Assembly (NCBI RefSeq): GCF_003043945.1
Contig: NZ_PYXG01000001.1
Location: 1,904,501-1,968,500 of the forward strand
Reading direction: 5' to 3'
DNA length: 64,000 nt
Source of the DNA: Prevotella sp. oral taxon 376
Lineage (GTDB): Bacteria > Bacteroidota > Bacteroidia > Bacteroidales > Bacteroidaceae
The position numbers were made by a program, and so were the translations under genes. The notes beneath the pieces were generated by a model, which was not told the DNA's origin, ran no database searches, and was given only the letters and a program-made list of their open reading frames with translations. Positions within the stretch are counted from its first letter, which is position 1; each line of letters starts with the position of its first letter. Positions 42,089-50,847 of the stretch are shown piece after piece.

Positions 42089-43354
42089 ATGGATACAAAG
42101 CATATACATATTTCTGATTATAACTATTCGCTTCCAGACGGACGGATAGCCAAGTTCCCCATTGCCCGGCGCGACCATAGCAAGCTGCTGCTTTATAAGC
42201 ACGGTGAAGTGGGCGAGGATGTCTTCTGCAACCTTCCTAAGTATCTCCCGAAGGGGGCATTGATGGTGATGAATAATACACGGGTCATTCAGGCGCGCAT
42301 CCACTTCCGCAAAGAGTCGGGAGCCCTTATCGAAGTGTTCTTGATGGAGCCCGCTGAGCCCGTAGACTATGAGCAGATGTTTCAAACGCGTGGGCACTGC
42401 TCGTGGTTATGCATGGTGGGCAATCTCAAAAAGTGGAAAGAGGGGATGCTACACCGCTGGTTCTCCATCAAGGGACATGGTTTCACCCTTTCTGCCATTC
42501 TGTTGCGCGAGCGTACTGCCCATAGTGCTACAGGTACGAATTATTGGGTAGACTTCGACTGGGACTCTACTGATATCAGCTTTGCCGAGATCCTTGAGAC
42601 CGTGGGCGAACTGCCGATTCCTCCTTATTTGAATCGCGAGACAGAGGAAATCGACAAGACTTCGTACCAGACCGTTTATAGTAAAGTTAAAGGATCCGTG
42701 GCTGCTCCTACGGCAGGGCTTCATTTTACCGATGCCGTGCTTGCCGAACTTGACAAGAAAGGCATTGAGCGCGATGAGCTTACGCTCCATGTGGGAGCGG
42801 GGACCTTCAAGCCCGTGAAGACCCCGGAGATAGAGGATCATGAGATGCATAGTGAATATATTGTCGTGCATAGGCATACTTTCGAGCGTCTGATCAGGTA
42901 TGACTGCAAGGCTATTGCAGTGGGCACTACCAGTGTCCGCACGCTGGAGAGCCTATATTATATAGGTGTGAAATTGCAACTCAATTCAGCAGCTTCTGAA
43001 GACGACTTGCATGTTACCCAGTGGGAGGCCTACGACCTTCCGCACGACGAGATGGGACAGGTGCTTGTGAACGGAGAGGCGGTTACCCGGCAGCAAGCCA
43101 TTCAGAACATTCTGGACTATCTTGATGCCAACGGGTTAGAGGCCTTGCACAGCGGCACCCAGATTATCATAGCCCCGGGCTATACCTATAAGATAGTAAG
43201 GGCGCTCATCACCAATTTCCACCAACCGCAGAGCACGCTGCTCCTGCTGGTCAGTGCATTTGTGAAAGGCGACTGGCGTCGCATCTACGATTATGCGATC
43301 AATCATGACTTCCGCTTCCTCAGCTATGGCGACAGTTCCCTGCTCATCCCGTAG
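42089..43354 (+). CDS. queA: S-adenosylmethionine:tRNA ribosyltransferase-isomerase
   Basis: This 421-aa protein makes epoxyqueuosine in tRNA from preQ1 and SAM. It starts with SDYNYSLPDGRIAKFPIARRDHSKLL, the conserved N-terminus; GSVAAPTAGLHFT is the signature, and HVGAGTFKPVKT and AIAVGTTSVRTLES follow. The length is above the usual 340-360, because of an insertion in the middle (about residues 95-165) and some C-terminal extra sequence. No preQ1 riboswitch is visible in the 62-bp upstream gap. Confidence 0.95.
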   Translation: MDTKHIHISDYNYSLPDGRIAKFPIARRDHSKLLLYKHGEVGEDVFCNLPKYLPKGALMVMNNTRVIQARIHFRKESGALIEVFLMEPAEPVDYEQMFQTRGHCSWLCMVGNLKKWKEGMLHRWFSIKGHGFTLSAILLRERTAHSATGTNYWVDFDWDSTDISFAEILETVGELPIPPYLNRETEEIDKTSYQTVYSKVKGSVAAPTAGLHFTDAVLAELDKKGIERDELTLHVGAGTFKPVKTPEIEDHEMHSEYIVVHRHTFERLIRYDCKAIAVGTTSVRTLESLYYIGVKLQLNSAASEDDLHVTQWEAYDLPHDEMGQVLVNGEAVTRQQAIQNILDYLDANGLEALHSGTQIIIAPGYTYKIVRALITNFHQPQSTLLLLVSAFVKGDWRRIYDYAINHDFRFLSYGDSSLLIP

Positions 43355-43417
43355 TGTCATGACTGGAAATAAGGGCAGTTATATACCCTGATATCACCTT
43401 AAAATGTAGGAAGCGGC

Positions 43418-43489
43418 TAAAAGCACGCCTTTTAACCGTCTTTTACCGGGCAAAAGGCCGTTAGAAGGAAGGTAAAAGGCCGCCTTTTG
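43418..43489. repeat. 11-bp phased AAAAG/CTTTT array
   Basis: Six-base units of the form (T/C)AAAAG or its complement start at 43418, 43429, 43440, 43451, 43462 (TAGAAG, one mismatch), 43473 and 43484. The spacing is exactly 11 bp and the orientation alternates, creating dyads such as AAAAGGCCGCCTTTT. It lies in the 239-bp gap after queA, which holds no gene. Confidence 0.8.
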
Positions 43490-43593
43490 CAAAACGCTTT
43501 GGGATAGGGCTTTTTGCGCGAAGTTTTTGAAGCGGAAATAAAAGTCTCTCAGTAGAATTATATATCTTTGTGATAAGAATCAAAAACCTGATT

Positions 43594-44016
43594 ATGAAGA
43601 AGTTGATATTTGTATTGTGCAGCCTGTTTCTGGCGGTTTCCGGCGTGGCTCAGACCCGTCGCTACTATTGTGAGATGATAGGACGGCAAACAGGATTCTA
43701 TAGCGAGAAGAAGATAGCTTTTGATTTCGGCACGATTACTCCGCGTGATCCGTGGGGCGATGTGGCGGATATGCTTCAGCTTGTAGACGCGAATGGGAAG
43801 GTAATCTGGTTCAAGTCTATGATTGAAGCCTTGAACTTTATGACAGAAAAGGGATGGATTTTCCAGCAAGCGTATTCCTCTTATATAGAAGGTCGTGAGT
43901 TTTCTCATTTCCTGTTATATAAGGATGCCAGTTCTGTTGATGAGGCGAAAGACGGGCTCATGACGAAAGAGGACTGGGACAAGATACATAATTCTGAATC
44001 TAAAAGACGCAAATAG
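43594..44016 (+). CDS. small secreted protein of unknown function
   Basis: The start MKKLIFVLCSLFLAVSGVAQTRR gives 140 aa and a signal peptide; an upstream in-frame start is weaker. The mature protein has VADMLQLVDANGKVIWFKSMIEALNFMTEKGWIFQQAYSS, a pattern seen in many small Bacteroidales periplasmic proteins, and a charged C-terminus. I cannot assign a function. A TATCTTTG box at 43562-43569 gives a promoter about 24 bases upstream. Confidence 0.75.
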   Translation: MKKLIFVLCSLFLAVSGVAQTRRYYCEMIGRQTGFYSEKKIAFDFGTITPRDPWGDVADMLQLVDANGKVIWFKSMIEALNFMTEKGWIFQQAYSSYIEGREFSHFLLYKDASSVDEAKDGLMTKEDWDKIHNSESKRRK

Positions 44017-44051
44017 TTGTGCGGTTCGCAATTTCTTTATATCTTTGCAAT

Positions 44052-45548
44052 ATGAAGAAACATATGCTCACATTCTTTGTACTGATGCTTATAATGAGCG
44101 TAGGTGCAACGGCCGGAAACAAGAAGAGAGAGTTTCGTGGTGCCTGGATGCAGTTTGTAAACGGGATGTATCTCGGCATGTCAACTTCCCAGATACAGCA
44201 AATGCTGCTTCAGCAACTTGACGCCTTGCAAAAAGACGGGGCCAATGCCATCATTTTTCAGGTGAGAGGGGAGTGCGACGCACTCTACCAGAGCAGCATC
44301 GAGCCTTGGAGCCGTTATTTGACAGGTGTGCAGGGGCAACCGCCCTCACCTTACTGGGATCCTTTGCGGTGGATGATAGAGCAATGCCATCAGCGCGGGA
44401 TGGAACTGCATGCATGGATAAATCCTTATCGCGCTCGCATGAAGACTCCGGCTGTGCTGGCTTCGAATCACATCCTAAACACCCACCCCGAGCGAGCTTT
44501 CGAGTATGGAGGCCTCTATGTGCTGAATCCCGGACTGAAAGAAAACCGGGAGTATATTCTGAGCGTGGTGGATGATATCGTGAAGCGCTATGATATTGAC
44601 GGCATGCATATTGATGATTATTTCTATCCTTATCCAGAGGCAGGTAGCCCCATACCTGACGATCGAGAGTTCCAGCTTTATAATAACGGGATCCAGAATC
44701 GGGGAGACTGGAGGAGATATAATGTGGATACTTTCGTGAAGGAAATGGGGGAACATATTCACGCGCTAAAGCCATGGGTAAAGTTCGGTGTCTCTCCTTT
44801 CGGAATCTATCGTAACAAGAAGAGCGATCCCTTGAATGGATCGGAAACCAACGGACTTCAGAATTACGACGACCTGTACGCCGATATACTAAAGTGGGTG
44901 AACAATGGCTGGATTGACTACTGTGTGCCACAGATTTATTGGGAGATTGGCAATAAGGCCGCTGATTATCAGACATTGATTCACTGGTGGAATCGCTATG
45001 CGGGTGGTCGTCCGCTCTATATAGGAGAGGATGTGGAACGCACGGTAAAGAACGCGGATCCGCAGAATCCGAACCGCCATCAGCTCCCCGCAAAGCATGC
45101 CTTGCATGAAGCTTGTAAGAATGTCAAGGGCACTGTGCTGTGGTATGCGAAGTCGGTTACACAAAATCCCGGCAACTATGAGACAGTGCTTCGTACTGAC
45201 TATTGGCGTTATCCTGCATTACAGCCACTGATGCCATTCCTTGATAGTGAGGCTCCTAAGAGGCCCAGGAAAGTGAAACCGATATGGACATCTGATGGTT
45301 ATATTCTTTTTTGGACGGCACCAAAGGCAAAGCGATGGGGAGACGAGGTTCGGAAGTTTGTCGTCTATCGCTTTGGCAAAGGTGAAAAAATAGATATCGA
45401 CAATCCCTCGAAGATTGTTAAGATTACGACGGATAGGCATCTCATATTGCCCTACGACACGGGAACGGAGCGGTATACTTATGTCGTAACTTCGCTTGAC
45501 CGTGTAGGTAATGAATCGAAAGTCGCAAAGAAAAAGGTGAAGCTGTAG
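44052..45548 (+). CDS. secreted glycosyl-hydrolase-10-like protein (DUF187/GHL10)
   Basis: The start MKKHMLTFFVLMLIMSVGATAG gives 498 aa with a signal peptide. The catalytic barrel resembles GHL10 (PF02638): REFRGAWMQFV, DGANAIIFQVRGECDALYQSSIEPWSRYL, GMELHAWINPYRAR and YDIDGMHIDDYFYPYP. The C-terminal about 110 residues look like a fibronectin type III-like domain. Related proteins act on peptidoglycan or polysaccharide, but the activity here is unknown. A TATCTTTG box ends four bases before the ATG, so the transcript may be leaderless. Confidence 0.88.
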   Translation: MKKHMLTFFVLMLIMSVGATAGNKKREFRGAWMQFVNGMYLGMSTSQIQQMLLQQLDALQKDGANAIIFQVRGECDALYQSSIEPWSRYLTGVQGQPPSPYWDPLRWMIEQCHQRGMELHAWINPYRARMKTPAVLASNHILNTHPERAFEYGGLYVLNPGLKENREYILSVVDDIVKRYDIDGMHIDDYFYPYPEAGSPIPDDREFQLYNNGIQNRGDWRRYNVDTFVKEMGEHIHALKPWVKFGVSPFGIYRNKKSDPLNGSETNGLQNYDDLYADILKWVNNGWIDYCVPQIYWEIGNKAADYQTLIHWWNRYAGGRPLYIGEDVERTVKNADPQNPNRHQLPAKHALHEACKNVKGTVLWYAKSVTQNPGNYETVLRTDYWRYPALQPLMPFLDSEAPKRPRKVKPIWTSDGYILFWTAPKAKRWGDEVRKFVVYRFGKGEKIDIDNPSKIVKITTDRHLILPYDTGTERYTYVVTSLDRVGNESKVAKKKVKL

Positions 45549-45551
45549 CAT

Positions 45552-45588
45552 AAAAAGCCGAGAGGCTGAAATCTACCTTTGGCTTTTT
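45552..45588. terminator. bidirectional terminator between convergent genes
   Basis: AAAAAGCC (45552-45559) pairs with GGCTTTTT (45581-45588), with a 21-base loop. It lies between the stop codons of the GH10-like gene (+) and the acidic protein gene (-). Confidence 0.6.
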
Positions 45589-45589
45589 C

Positions 45590-46039
45590 TTAGGAATGAT
45601 GGTCTTTCAGTAAATCATCCAGAAAATTATCGAGGTCTTGATCAAGACCCTTCATGAGATCATCACCGACAATAATAGTGTCATCATCAGCTACATATAA
45701 TTCCGCGATGGACTCCTTGTCGTCATCTTCAAGGACAAAGCTGTATGGCTTCATGATTCCCAAATTATCAACGGCATCGTGCAACTTGCGGAGTTCGTCT
45801 CTGAGAATGACAGTAATCTCTTTGTAAAAGTCGTCATCCTTGTTCTCAATCCATTGTTCGATCACGCAACGCGTAATTTCTCGTTCTTCGTCATCGAATG
45901 CCAGAATTTCGCCGCTGTCCTGAAACACCCTTAAATGAATATCAGTAATGATGGAGGTCTCCTCATCGTAAGGAAACTTTTGTGCGATCTTTCGGATAGC
46001 ACGGTCGACTTGGAGCAAGGTCTGTTCAGTAGCTTTCAT
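45590..46039 (-). CDS. acidic cytoplasmic protein of unknown function
   Basis: This 149-aa protein is strongly acidic (for example FDDEEREITRCVIEQWIENKDDDFYKEI, VLEDDDKESIAELYVADDDTIIVGDDLMKGLDQDLDNFLDDLLKD). It has no signal peptide or membrane helix. I do not recognise a named family. It looks helical in the first half. It diverges from galE, with its own TATATTTG-like box near 46065, and probably forms a single-gene unit. Confidence 0.75.
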   Translation of the reverse strand: MKATEQTLLQVDRAIRKIAQKFPYDEETSIITDIHLRVFQDSGEILAFDDEEREITRCVIEQWIENKDDDFYKEITVILRDELRKLHDAVDNLGIMKPYSFVLEDDDKESIAELYVADDDTIIVGDDLMKGLDQDLDNFLDDLLKDHHS

Positions 46040-46111
46040 ATTGCCATCGTTAAATTTAATGCAAATATAACGGAATTTATGGAGATGACAAATCTTTTTC
46101 TACTTTTTTTG

Positions 46112-46142
46112 TTTGTCAAGTAGAATTATATTGCTAAATTTG
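46112..46142 (+). promoter_or_regulatory. galE promoter
   Basis: TTTG at 46112-46115 and TAAATTTG at 46135-46142 are 19 bases apart, with a 30-base leader before the ATG. Confidence 0.6.
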
Positions 46143-46172
46143 CAGTTAGGAAAACAAATATAAAACTAAGAA

Positions 46173-47210
46173 ATGAAACAAACCATTCTGGTAACGGGGG
46201 GAACGGGCTTTATAGGCTCTCATACGACGGTAGAACTCATAGAAGCAGGCTACAAGGTTGTTGTTGTAGACAACCTTTCCAACTCAAAAATAGAGGTCCT
46301 TGATGGAATTGAGAGAATAACGGGCGTGCGCCCGATATTCGAGAATACGGACCTTCGTGATAAAGAGGCAGTAGAAAGAGTATTCAGGAAGTATCCCAAT
46401 ATAGAGGGTATTATCCATTTCGCTGCTTCAAAGGCCGTGGGAGAGAGTGTGCAAAAGCCCTTGATGTATTATCGTAACAATATCGTTTCGCTTGTAAATC
46501 TGCTTGAGCTCATGCCAGAATATAAAGTGAAGGGTATTATATTCTCTTCTTCATGTACAGTGTATGGCCAGCCAAAGGCAGAGAATCTTCCTGTAACAGA
46601 GGATGCTCCTCACCAGAAGGCAACTTCTCCCTATGGTAATACCAAGGAAATTAATGAGCAAATCATCTTTGATTGCATCCATAGTGGCTCTCCTATTAAA
46701 AGTATTGTACTGCGCTATTTCAATCCTATCGGTGCGCATCCGTCTGCATTAATCGGCGAATTGCCCAATGGAGTTCCCAATAATCTGATTCCCTATGTAA
46801 CCCAAACTGCTATTGGCATTCGTAAGGAACTTACTATTTTTGGCAATGACTATGATACTCCAGACGGGACCTGCATTCGCGATTATATATATGTCGTTGA
46901 CTTGGCCAAAGCCCATGTAGCCGCGATGGCTCGGGTTTTGGATAAGGATACAGATCTGATAGAGTATTTTAATATCGGTACGGGGAAAGGAAATTCAACG
47001 CTTGAGATAGTAGAAACTTTTGAGAAGGCTACAGGCATTAAACTTCATTGGAAATATGGGCCTCGTAGGGAAGGAGACATTGAGAAGATTTGGGGCGATT
47101 GCACCAAAGCCAACAACATACTTGGATGGAAAGCTAAAACACCACTTGCTGATGTACTGGCAAGCGCATGGAAATGGCAAGTCAAGCTGCGAGAGGATGG
47201 CGTGATGTAA
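46173..47210 (+). CDS. galE: UDP-glucose 4-epimerase
   Basis: This 345-aa short-chain dehydrogenase-type epimerase interconverts UDP-glucose and UDP-galactose, supplying sugar nucleotides for glycans and galactose use. The NAD-binding start is ILVTGGTGFIGSHTTVELIEAGYKVVVVDNLSNS (GxxGxxG), with catalytic YGNTK (Tyr-x-x-x-Lys) in KATSPYGNTKEINEQI and the catalytic Ser/Thr in SSSCTVYG. The length fits GalE. It is a single-gene unit with its own promoter and a terminator 49 bases after its stop. Confidence 0.95.
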   Translation: MKQTILVTGGTGFIGSHTTVELIEAGYKVVVVDNLSNSKIEVLDGIERITGVRPIFENTDLRDKEAVERVFRKYPNIEGIIHFAASKAVGESVQKPLMYYRNNIVSLVNLLELMPEYKVKGIIFSSSCTVYGQPKAENLPVTEDAPHQKATSPYGNTKEINEQIIFDCIHSGSPIKSIVLRYFNPIGAHPSALIGELPNGVPNNLIPYVTQTAIGIRKELTIFGNDYDTPDGTCIRDYIYVVDLAKAHVAAMARVLDKDTDLIEYFNIGTGKGNSTLEIVETFEKATGIKLHWKYGPRREGDIEKIWGDCTKANNILGWKAKTPLADVLASAWKWQVKLREDGVM

Positions 47211-47258
47211 GCTTGTAATGAAGAATTCTTAGAGGGAAAGATAATAATGGCATAATAA

Positions 47259-47291
47259 ATAGGCTGATGCGCTTCTTAGACATCAGCCTAT
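47259..47291. terminator. bidirectional hairpin between galE and DUF3127 genes
   Basis: A perfect 11-bp stem, ATAGGCTGATG (47259-47269) with CATCAGCCTAT (47281-47291), has an 11-base loop. It lies between convergent genes. The T-run is weak. Confidence 0.65.
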
Positions 47292-47315
47292 GTGTATTTA
47301 CTTCAAAACACCTGA

Positions 47316-47723
47316 TTAGAAAGGAAGGTCGTCGGCACTTCCTTCGGTAGCAGATTGCTGTGGTGGGAATGGATCCGCCGCAGGAGGGGTATCGCTAATG
47401 ACACTTGTCTGTGTAGCTGGCTGAACACCTGCGACGCCGATGCTGGCAGGATCGACCAAGCGGACATCATAAGCACGGATACTGTTAAACCAGCGCCCCT
47501 GATACTCATGGGCATCGATATCGAACGACACCATAACCTCTTGACCAACCTGTATGTTAAAGCGAGTCAAGCGGTCGCTCCCGAATACATCAAAAACCAT
47601 CTTCTTGGGATAGGCATCATGTGTTTCGAGAACGAAGCTCTGAACCTTCCACTCTTGCCCTGAACGAGCTGAGACTCCGCTTCGTTCAGGCATTGCGGCA
47701 ATAATCTTACCTTGTAAATCCAT
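47316..47723 (-). CDS. DUF3127 OB-fold protein with SSB-like C-terminal tip
   Basis: This 135-aa protein belongs to DUF3127. Residues 1-95 look like a small OB-fold (LQGKIIAAMPERSGVSARSGQEWKVQSFVLETHDAYPKKMVFDVFGSDRLTRFNIQVGQEVMVSFDIDAHEYQGRWFNSI). A flexible linker follows, and the last residues read SADDLPF. That tip copies the acidic DDDIPF tail of single-stranded DNA-binding protein, which docks repair and replication partners. A role in DNA metabolism is inferred from the fold and tail. It diverges from dnaN. Confidence 0.85.
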   Translation of the reverse strand: MDLQGKIIAAMPERSGVSARSGQEWKVQSFVLETHDAYPKKMVFDVFGSDRLTRFNIQVGQEVMVSFDIDAHEYQGRWFNSIRAYDVRLVDPASIGVAGVQPATQTSVISDTPPAADPFPPQQSATEGSADDLPF

Positions 47724-47828
47724 AGTTGAAATATCTAATTTTTATATAGCTTCTATTGCAGAATCTGTCTTTTCAGATTGCGAAATTAATAAAATAGTTC
47801 TAAAATACGAAACTTTTCTGCTTATTTT

Positions 47829-47860
47829 TTTGCTTTACCGGATGCTTTTTTGTATTTTTG
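47829..47860 (+). promoter_or_regulatory. dnaN promoter
   Basis: TTTG at 47829-47832 and TATTTTTG at 47853-47860 are 20 bases apart, with about 39 bases of leader to the ATG. Confidence 0.6.
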
Positions 47861-47899
47861 TAGCTAATAAATGAAAAGTAACTAAAAATATAAATACTC

Positions 47900-49024
47900 A
47901 TGAGATTTACCCTTTCAAGTACTGCATTGAGCAGTCGCTTACAAACTCTCTCGAGAGTTATCAGTAGCAAGAATGCACTTCCGATTCTGGATTGCTTCCT
48001 TTTCGAAGTACGCAACAACCAGCTTTCTATCACGGCTTCTGACAGCGAGAATGTAATGCAGACCACTCTTCCGCTTGACGAGTGTGATGGCAACGGAAGT
48101 TTTGCCGTACCTAATCGTACAATCCTTGATGCAGTGAAAGAATTAGCTGAACAGCCACTTGTGTTTGATGTGGATACAAACAACCTCACTATCAAGGTGG
48201 TTTATCAGAATGGACTTTACAATTTTACGGCACAGAACGCAGCAGAATATCCTCGTTTTCAGCCAATTCCCGATGGAGCTACAGTTGTTACCATAGGCTC
48301 TTCCGTGCTGAATGATAATATCAATCGTTCTATCTTTGCGACCGCTCAGGATGAACTTCGTCCCGTAATGAACGGAATTTATTTTGATCTCACGGCAGAA
48401 TCTTTGGCAATAGTAGCAAGCGATGGACACAAGCTCGTTCGTAATAAGAATTTTACCATTAAGAGCGATGCGCCTGCTTCATTCATTCTTCCTAAGAAAC
48501 CTGCACAGCTTCTTAAGAGTGTCTTGGCCAGGGATGGCAGCGATGTCGTTATTAAGTTTGATGATCGTAATGCGGAGATTCATTTTGCGGGTGGCACTTT
48601 GAGTTGTAGGCTTATTGAAGGAAGATACCCCAATTATAACTCTGTAATTCCGCAAGGCAATCCTAATCAGGTAACGATCGATCGCAGGGCACTCCTTGGT
48701 GCACTTCGTCGCGTATTGCCGTTTGCAAGTGAAAGTAGTCAACTGATTCGCTTCCACCTCGAGATAGGCAAACTGGAGCTTTCTTCTGAAGACATTGATT
48801 TCGCAACGAGCGCAAAAGAAAGTATTACCTGTGATTATACCGGTCAGCCCATGAGTATAGGCTTTAAGGGCAGTTCACTCACGGAAATTCTGACAAATCT
48901 TGAGAGTGAGGAAGTAATTATACAATTGGCAGATCCTTCTCGTGCAGGCATTGTCCTTCCTTCGGTGCAACCGGAAAATGAAGATGTGCTAATGCTCATC
49001 ATGCCAATGCTGCTGAACGATTAA
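47900..49024 (+). CDS. dnaN: DNA polymerase III beta subunit (sliding clamp)
   Basis: This 374-aa protein forms the ring that holds DNA polymerase on DNA. The three-domain clamp fold is recognisable: MRFTLSSTALSSRLQTLSRVISSKNALPILDCFLFEV at the start, AIVASDGHKLVRNK in the middle and LMLIMPMLLND at the C-terminus in place of the familiar MPMRL-type ending. It is not next to dnaA, as is common in Bacteroidota. It heads a run of four or five co-directional genes with short gaps. Confidence 0.96.
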   Translation: MRFTLSSTALSSRLQTLSRVISSKNALPILDCFLFEVRNNQLSITASDSENVMQTTLPLDECDGNGSFAVPNRTILDAVKELAEQPLVFDVDTNNLTIKVVYQNGLYNFTAQNAAEYPRFQPIPDGATVVTIGSSVLNDNINRSIFATAQDELRPVMNGIYFDLTAESLAIVASDGHKLVRNKNFTIKSDAPASFILPKKPAQLLKSVLARDGSDVVIKFDDRNAEIHFAGGTLSCRLIEGRYPNYNSVIPQGNPNQVTIDRRALLGALRRVLPFASESSQLIRFHLEIGKLELSSEDIDFATSAKESITCDYTGQPMSIGFKGSSLTEILTNLESEEVIIQLADPSRAGIVLPSVQPENEDVLMLIMPMLLND

Positions 49025-49041
49025 AATCAGAAGCTTAAGTT

Positions 49042-49896
49042 ATGAAATTAAATCTTAAAAAGCCCCTCGTCGTCTTCGATTTGGAGACGACGGGGCTTGA
49101 TATAGTTAATGACCGTATAATTCAGCTGTCATATATCAAAGTCTATCCGGATGGTAAGGAAGAGCGTGAGAGTCTCTTCTTAAACCCGGAGAAACCGATT
49201 CCAACAACAATTTCAGACCTTACAGGTATAACAGATGAAACAGTCAAGGATGCTCCTACATTCAAGGAGCGTTCTTCATATCTAAATGATAAATTCAAGG
49301 GTTGTGATTTCGCGGGTTATAATTCTAACCATTTCGATCTTCCCGTGCTTGCGGAAGAGTTTTTCAGGGCGGGCATAGATTTTGACTTTTCCAAATGTCG
49401 TCTCATCGATGCGCAAACCATTTTTCATAAGATGGAGCGTCGAAATCTTGCAGCTGCCTATAAGTTCTATTGTGGCCGGAAGATGGAAGATGATTTTGAG
49501 GCGCATCGTGCAGATCAGGATACCGAAGCTACCTATTGCGTCCTTCAAGGTGAATTGGATAAGTATAATCCGGCAACAGCAGAAGAGCCAGACCGTGCCC
49601 TTCCCAACGACATGGATGTCTTGGCAGAATTTTCAAAACTTAACGATAATGTAGATTTTGCCGGAAGAATAGTCTGGCAGGATATGAAAGGAAAGGATGG
49701 TAATGTACTGCTGGATAGGGAGGGTAATCCTCGCAAGCAGGAAGTATTCAATTTTGGCAAATATAAAGGATGGGTGGTAAGTGATGTCCTGCATCGCGAC
49801 CCTGGATACTATAGTTGGATGTTGACTTCAGAATTCACGGCAGATACCAAGCAGGTGCTTACCCGTATCCGTCTCCGCGAATTTAATAAGAAATAA
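49042..49896 (+). CDS. DnaQ-type 3'-5' exonuclease
   Basis: This 284-aa protein has the DEDDh exonuclease fold: VVFDLETTGLD (first D and E), FAGYNSNHFDLPVL (second D) and HRADQDTEATYCVL (His and last Asp), all present. The C-terminal 90 residues (FNFGKYKGWVVSDVLHRDPGYYSWMLTSEF) resemble the small domain of DUF3820-like proteins. It could act as proofreading or repair exonuclease; its place 17 bases after dnaN supports a replication role. It is not a polymerase epsilon-like catalytic subunit fused to a polymerase. Confidence 0.9.
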   Translation: MKLNLKKPLVVFDLETTGLDIVNDRIIQLSYIKVYPDGKEERESLFLNPEKPIPTTISDLTGITDETVKDAPTFKERSSYLNDKFKGCDFAGYNSNHFDLPVLAEEFFRAGIDFDFSKCRLIDAQTIFHKMERRNLAAAYKFYCGRKMEDDFEAHRADQDTEATYCVLQGELDKYNPATAEEPDRALPNDMDVLAEFSKLNDNVDFAGRIVWQDMKGKDGNVLLDREGNPRKQEVFNFGKYKGWVVSDVLHRDPGYYSWMLTSEFTADTKQVLTRIRLREFNKK

Positions 49897-49930
49897 ATTA
49901 ATTTATTATCGACATTGATTAGGTAATATA

Positions 49931-50845
49931 TTGATGGATACTACAAAAAGAATCATTTTCTGTATGTTATATTTTCTGGGCATTGCAATGTATTGTTATG
50001 CTCAGGAACTCAATGCCAGGATTACAATTAATCATTCGCAGGTGCCAGGGACAGACAAAAGTGTCTTTGAAAAACTCAAACAAACCCTTGAGTCGTTCAT
50101 TAATGAGCGACAATGGACAAACTTTCAATTCCAGAAAAATGAGCGTATCAACTGTAATTTTAATATTACAGTAACGAAATATGACGCATCCTTAAATCTC
50201 TTTACCTGCAAGGCGCTTATTCAGGCGAACCGTCCTGTGTATAATTCTGCATATACTTCTACGCTATACAACAATCAGGATAATGACTTCAATTTTGAGT
50301 TTGAACAGTTTGACCAGATAAATTTCAATGAAGAGAACATAGATAACCAGCTTACTGCACTCTTTGCATATTACGCCTATTTAATTATTGGTATCGATCT
50401 GGACAGTTTTTCTCCTTTAGGGGGAGAGGATATTCTGCGCCGATGTATGAATCTTGCCAATAATGCACAAGCGCTCAATTTCACAGGCTGGAAATCGTTT
50501 GACAATGATAGGAATCGTTATGCAATCATCAACGATTACCTTGATGCTGCTATGCAGCCTTTTCGTCAGTTGCAGTACGATTATTACCGTATGGGCCTTG
50601 ATGAGATGTCTAACAATGCAGAGCGGGGGAGAACAAGTATTTCTACAGCTCTGGAGCTTCTCAAAAAAGCCCATGAAAACCGCCCAATGAGTATGCTTCC
50701 GCAGATTTGGACAGATTATAAGCGAGATGAACTTGCCAATATCTATAAGGGAAAAGGTACTCAAAAGGAAAAGGAGGCTGTATACGATATTCTCTTTAGT
50801 ATTAATGCCAGTCAGAATACAGCTTGGGACAAGATAAAGGAATAG
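49931..50845 (+). CDS. DUF4835-family secreted protein
   Basis: This 304-aa protein has a signal peptide (IIFCMLYFLGIAMYCYAQEL) and the DUF4835 pattern: LNARITINHSQVPGTDKSVFEKLKQTLESFINERQWTNFQF, then TALFAYYAYLIIGIDLDSFSPLGGEDI. DUF4835 genes usually stand directly before recN in Bacteroidota, as here (two bases between). Relatives include PorD-like proteins of gliding or secretion systems, but no such system is in this window. Confidence 0.9.
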   Translation: MMDTTKRIIFCMLYFLGIAMYCYAQELNARITINHSQVPGTDKSVFEKLKQTLESFINERQWTNFQFQKNERINCNFNITVTKYDASLNLFTCKALIQANRPVYNSAYTSTLYNNQDNDFNFEFEQFDQINFNEENIDNQLTALFAYYAYLIIGIDLDSFSPLGGEDILRRCMNLANNAQALNFTGWKSFDNDRNRYAIINDYLDAAMQPFRQLQYDYYRMGLDEMSNNAERGRTSISTALELLKKAHENRPMSMLPQIWTDYKRDELANIYKGKGTQKEKEAVYDILFSINASQNTAWDKIKE

Positions 50846-50847
50846 CT

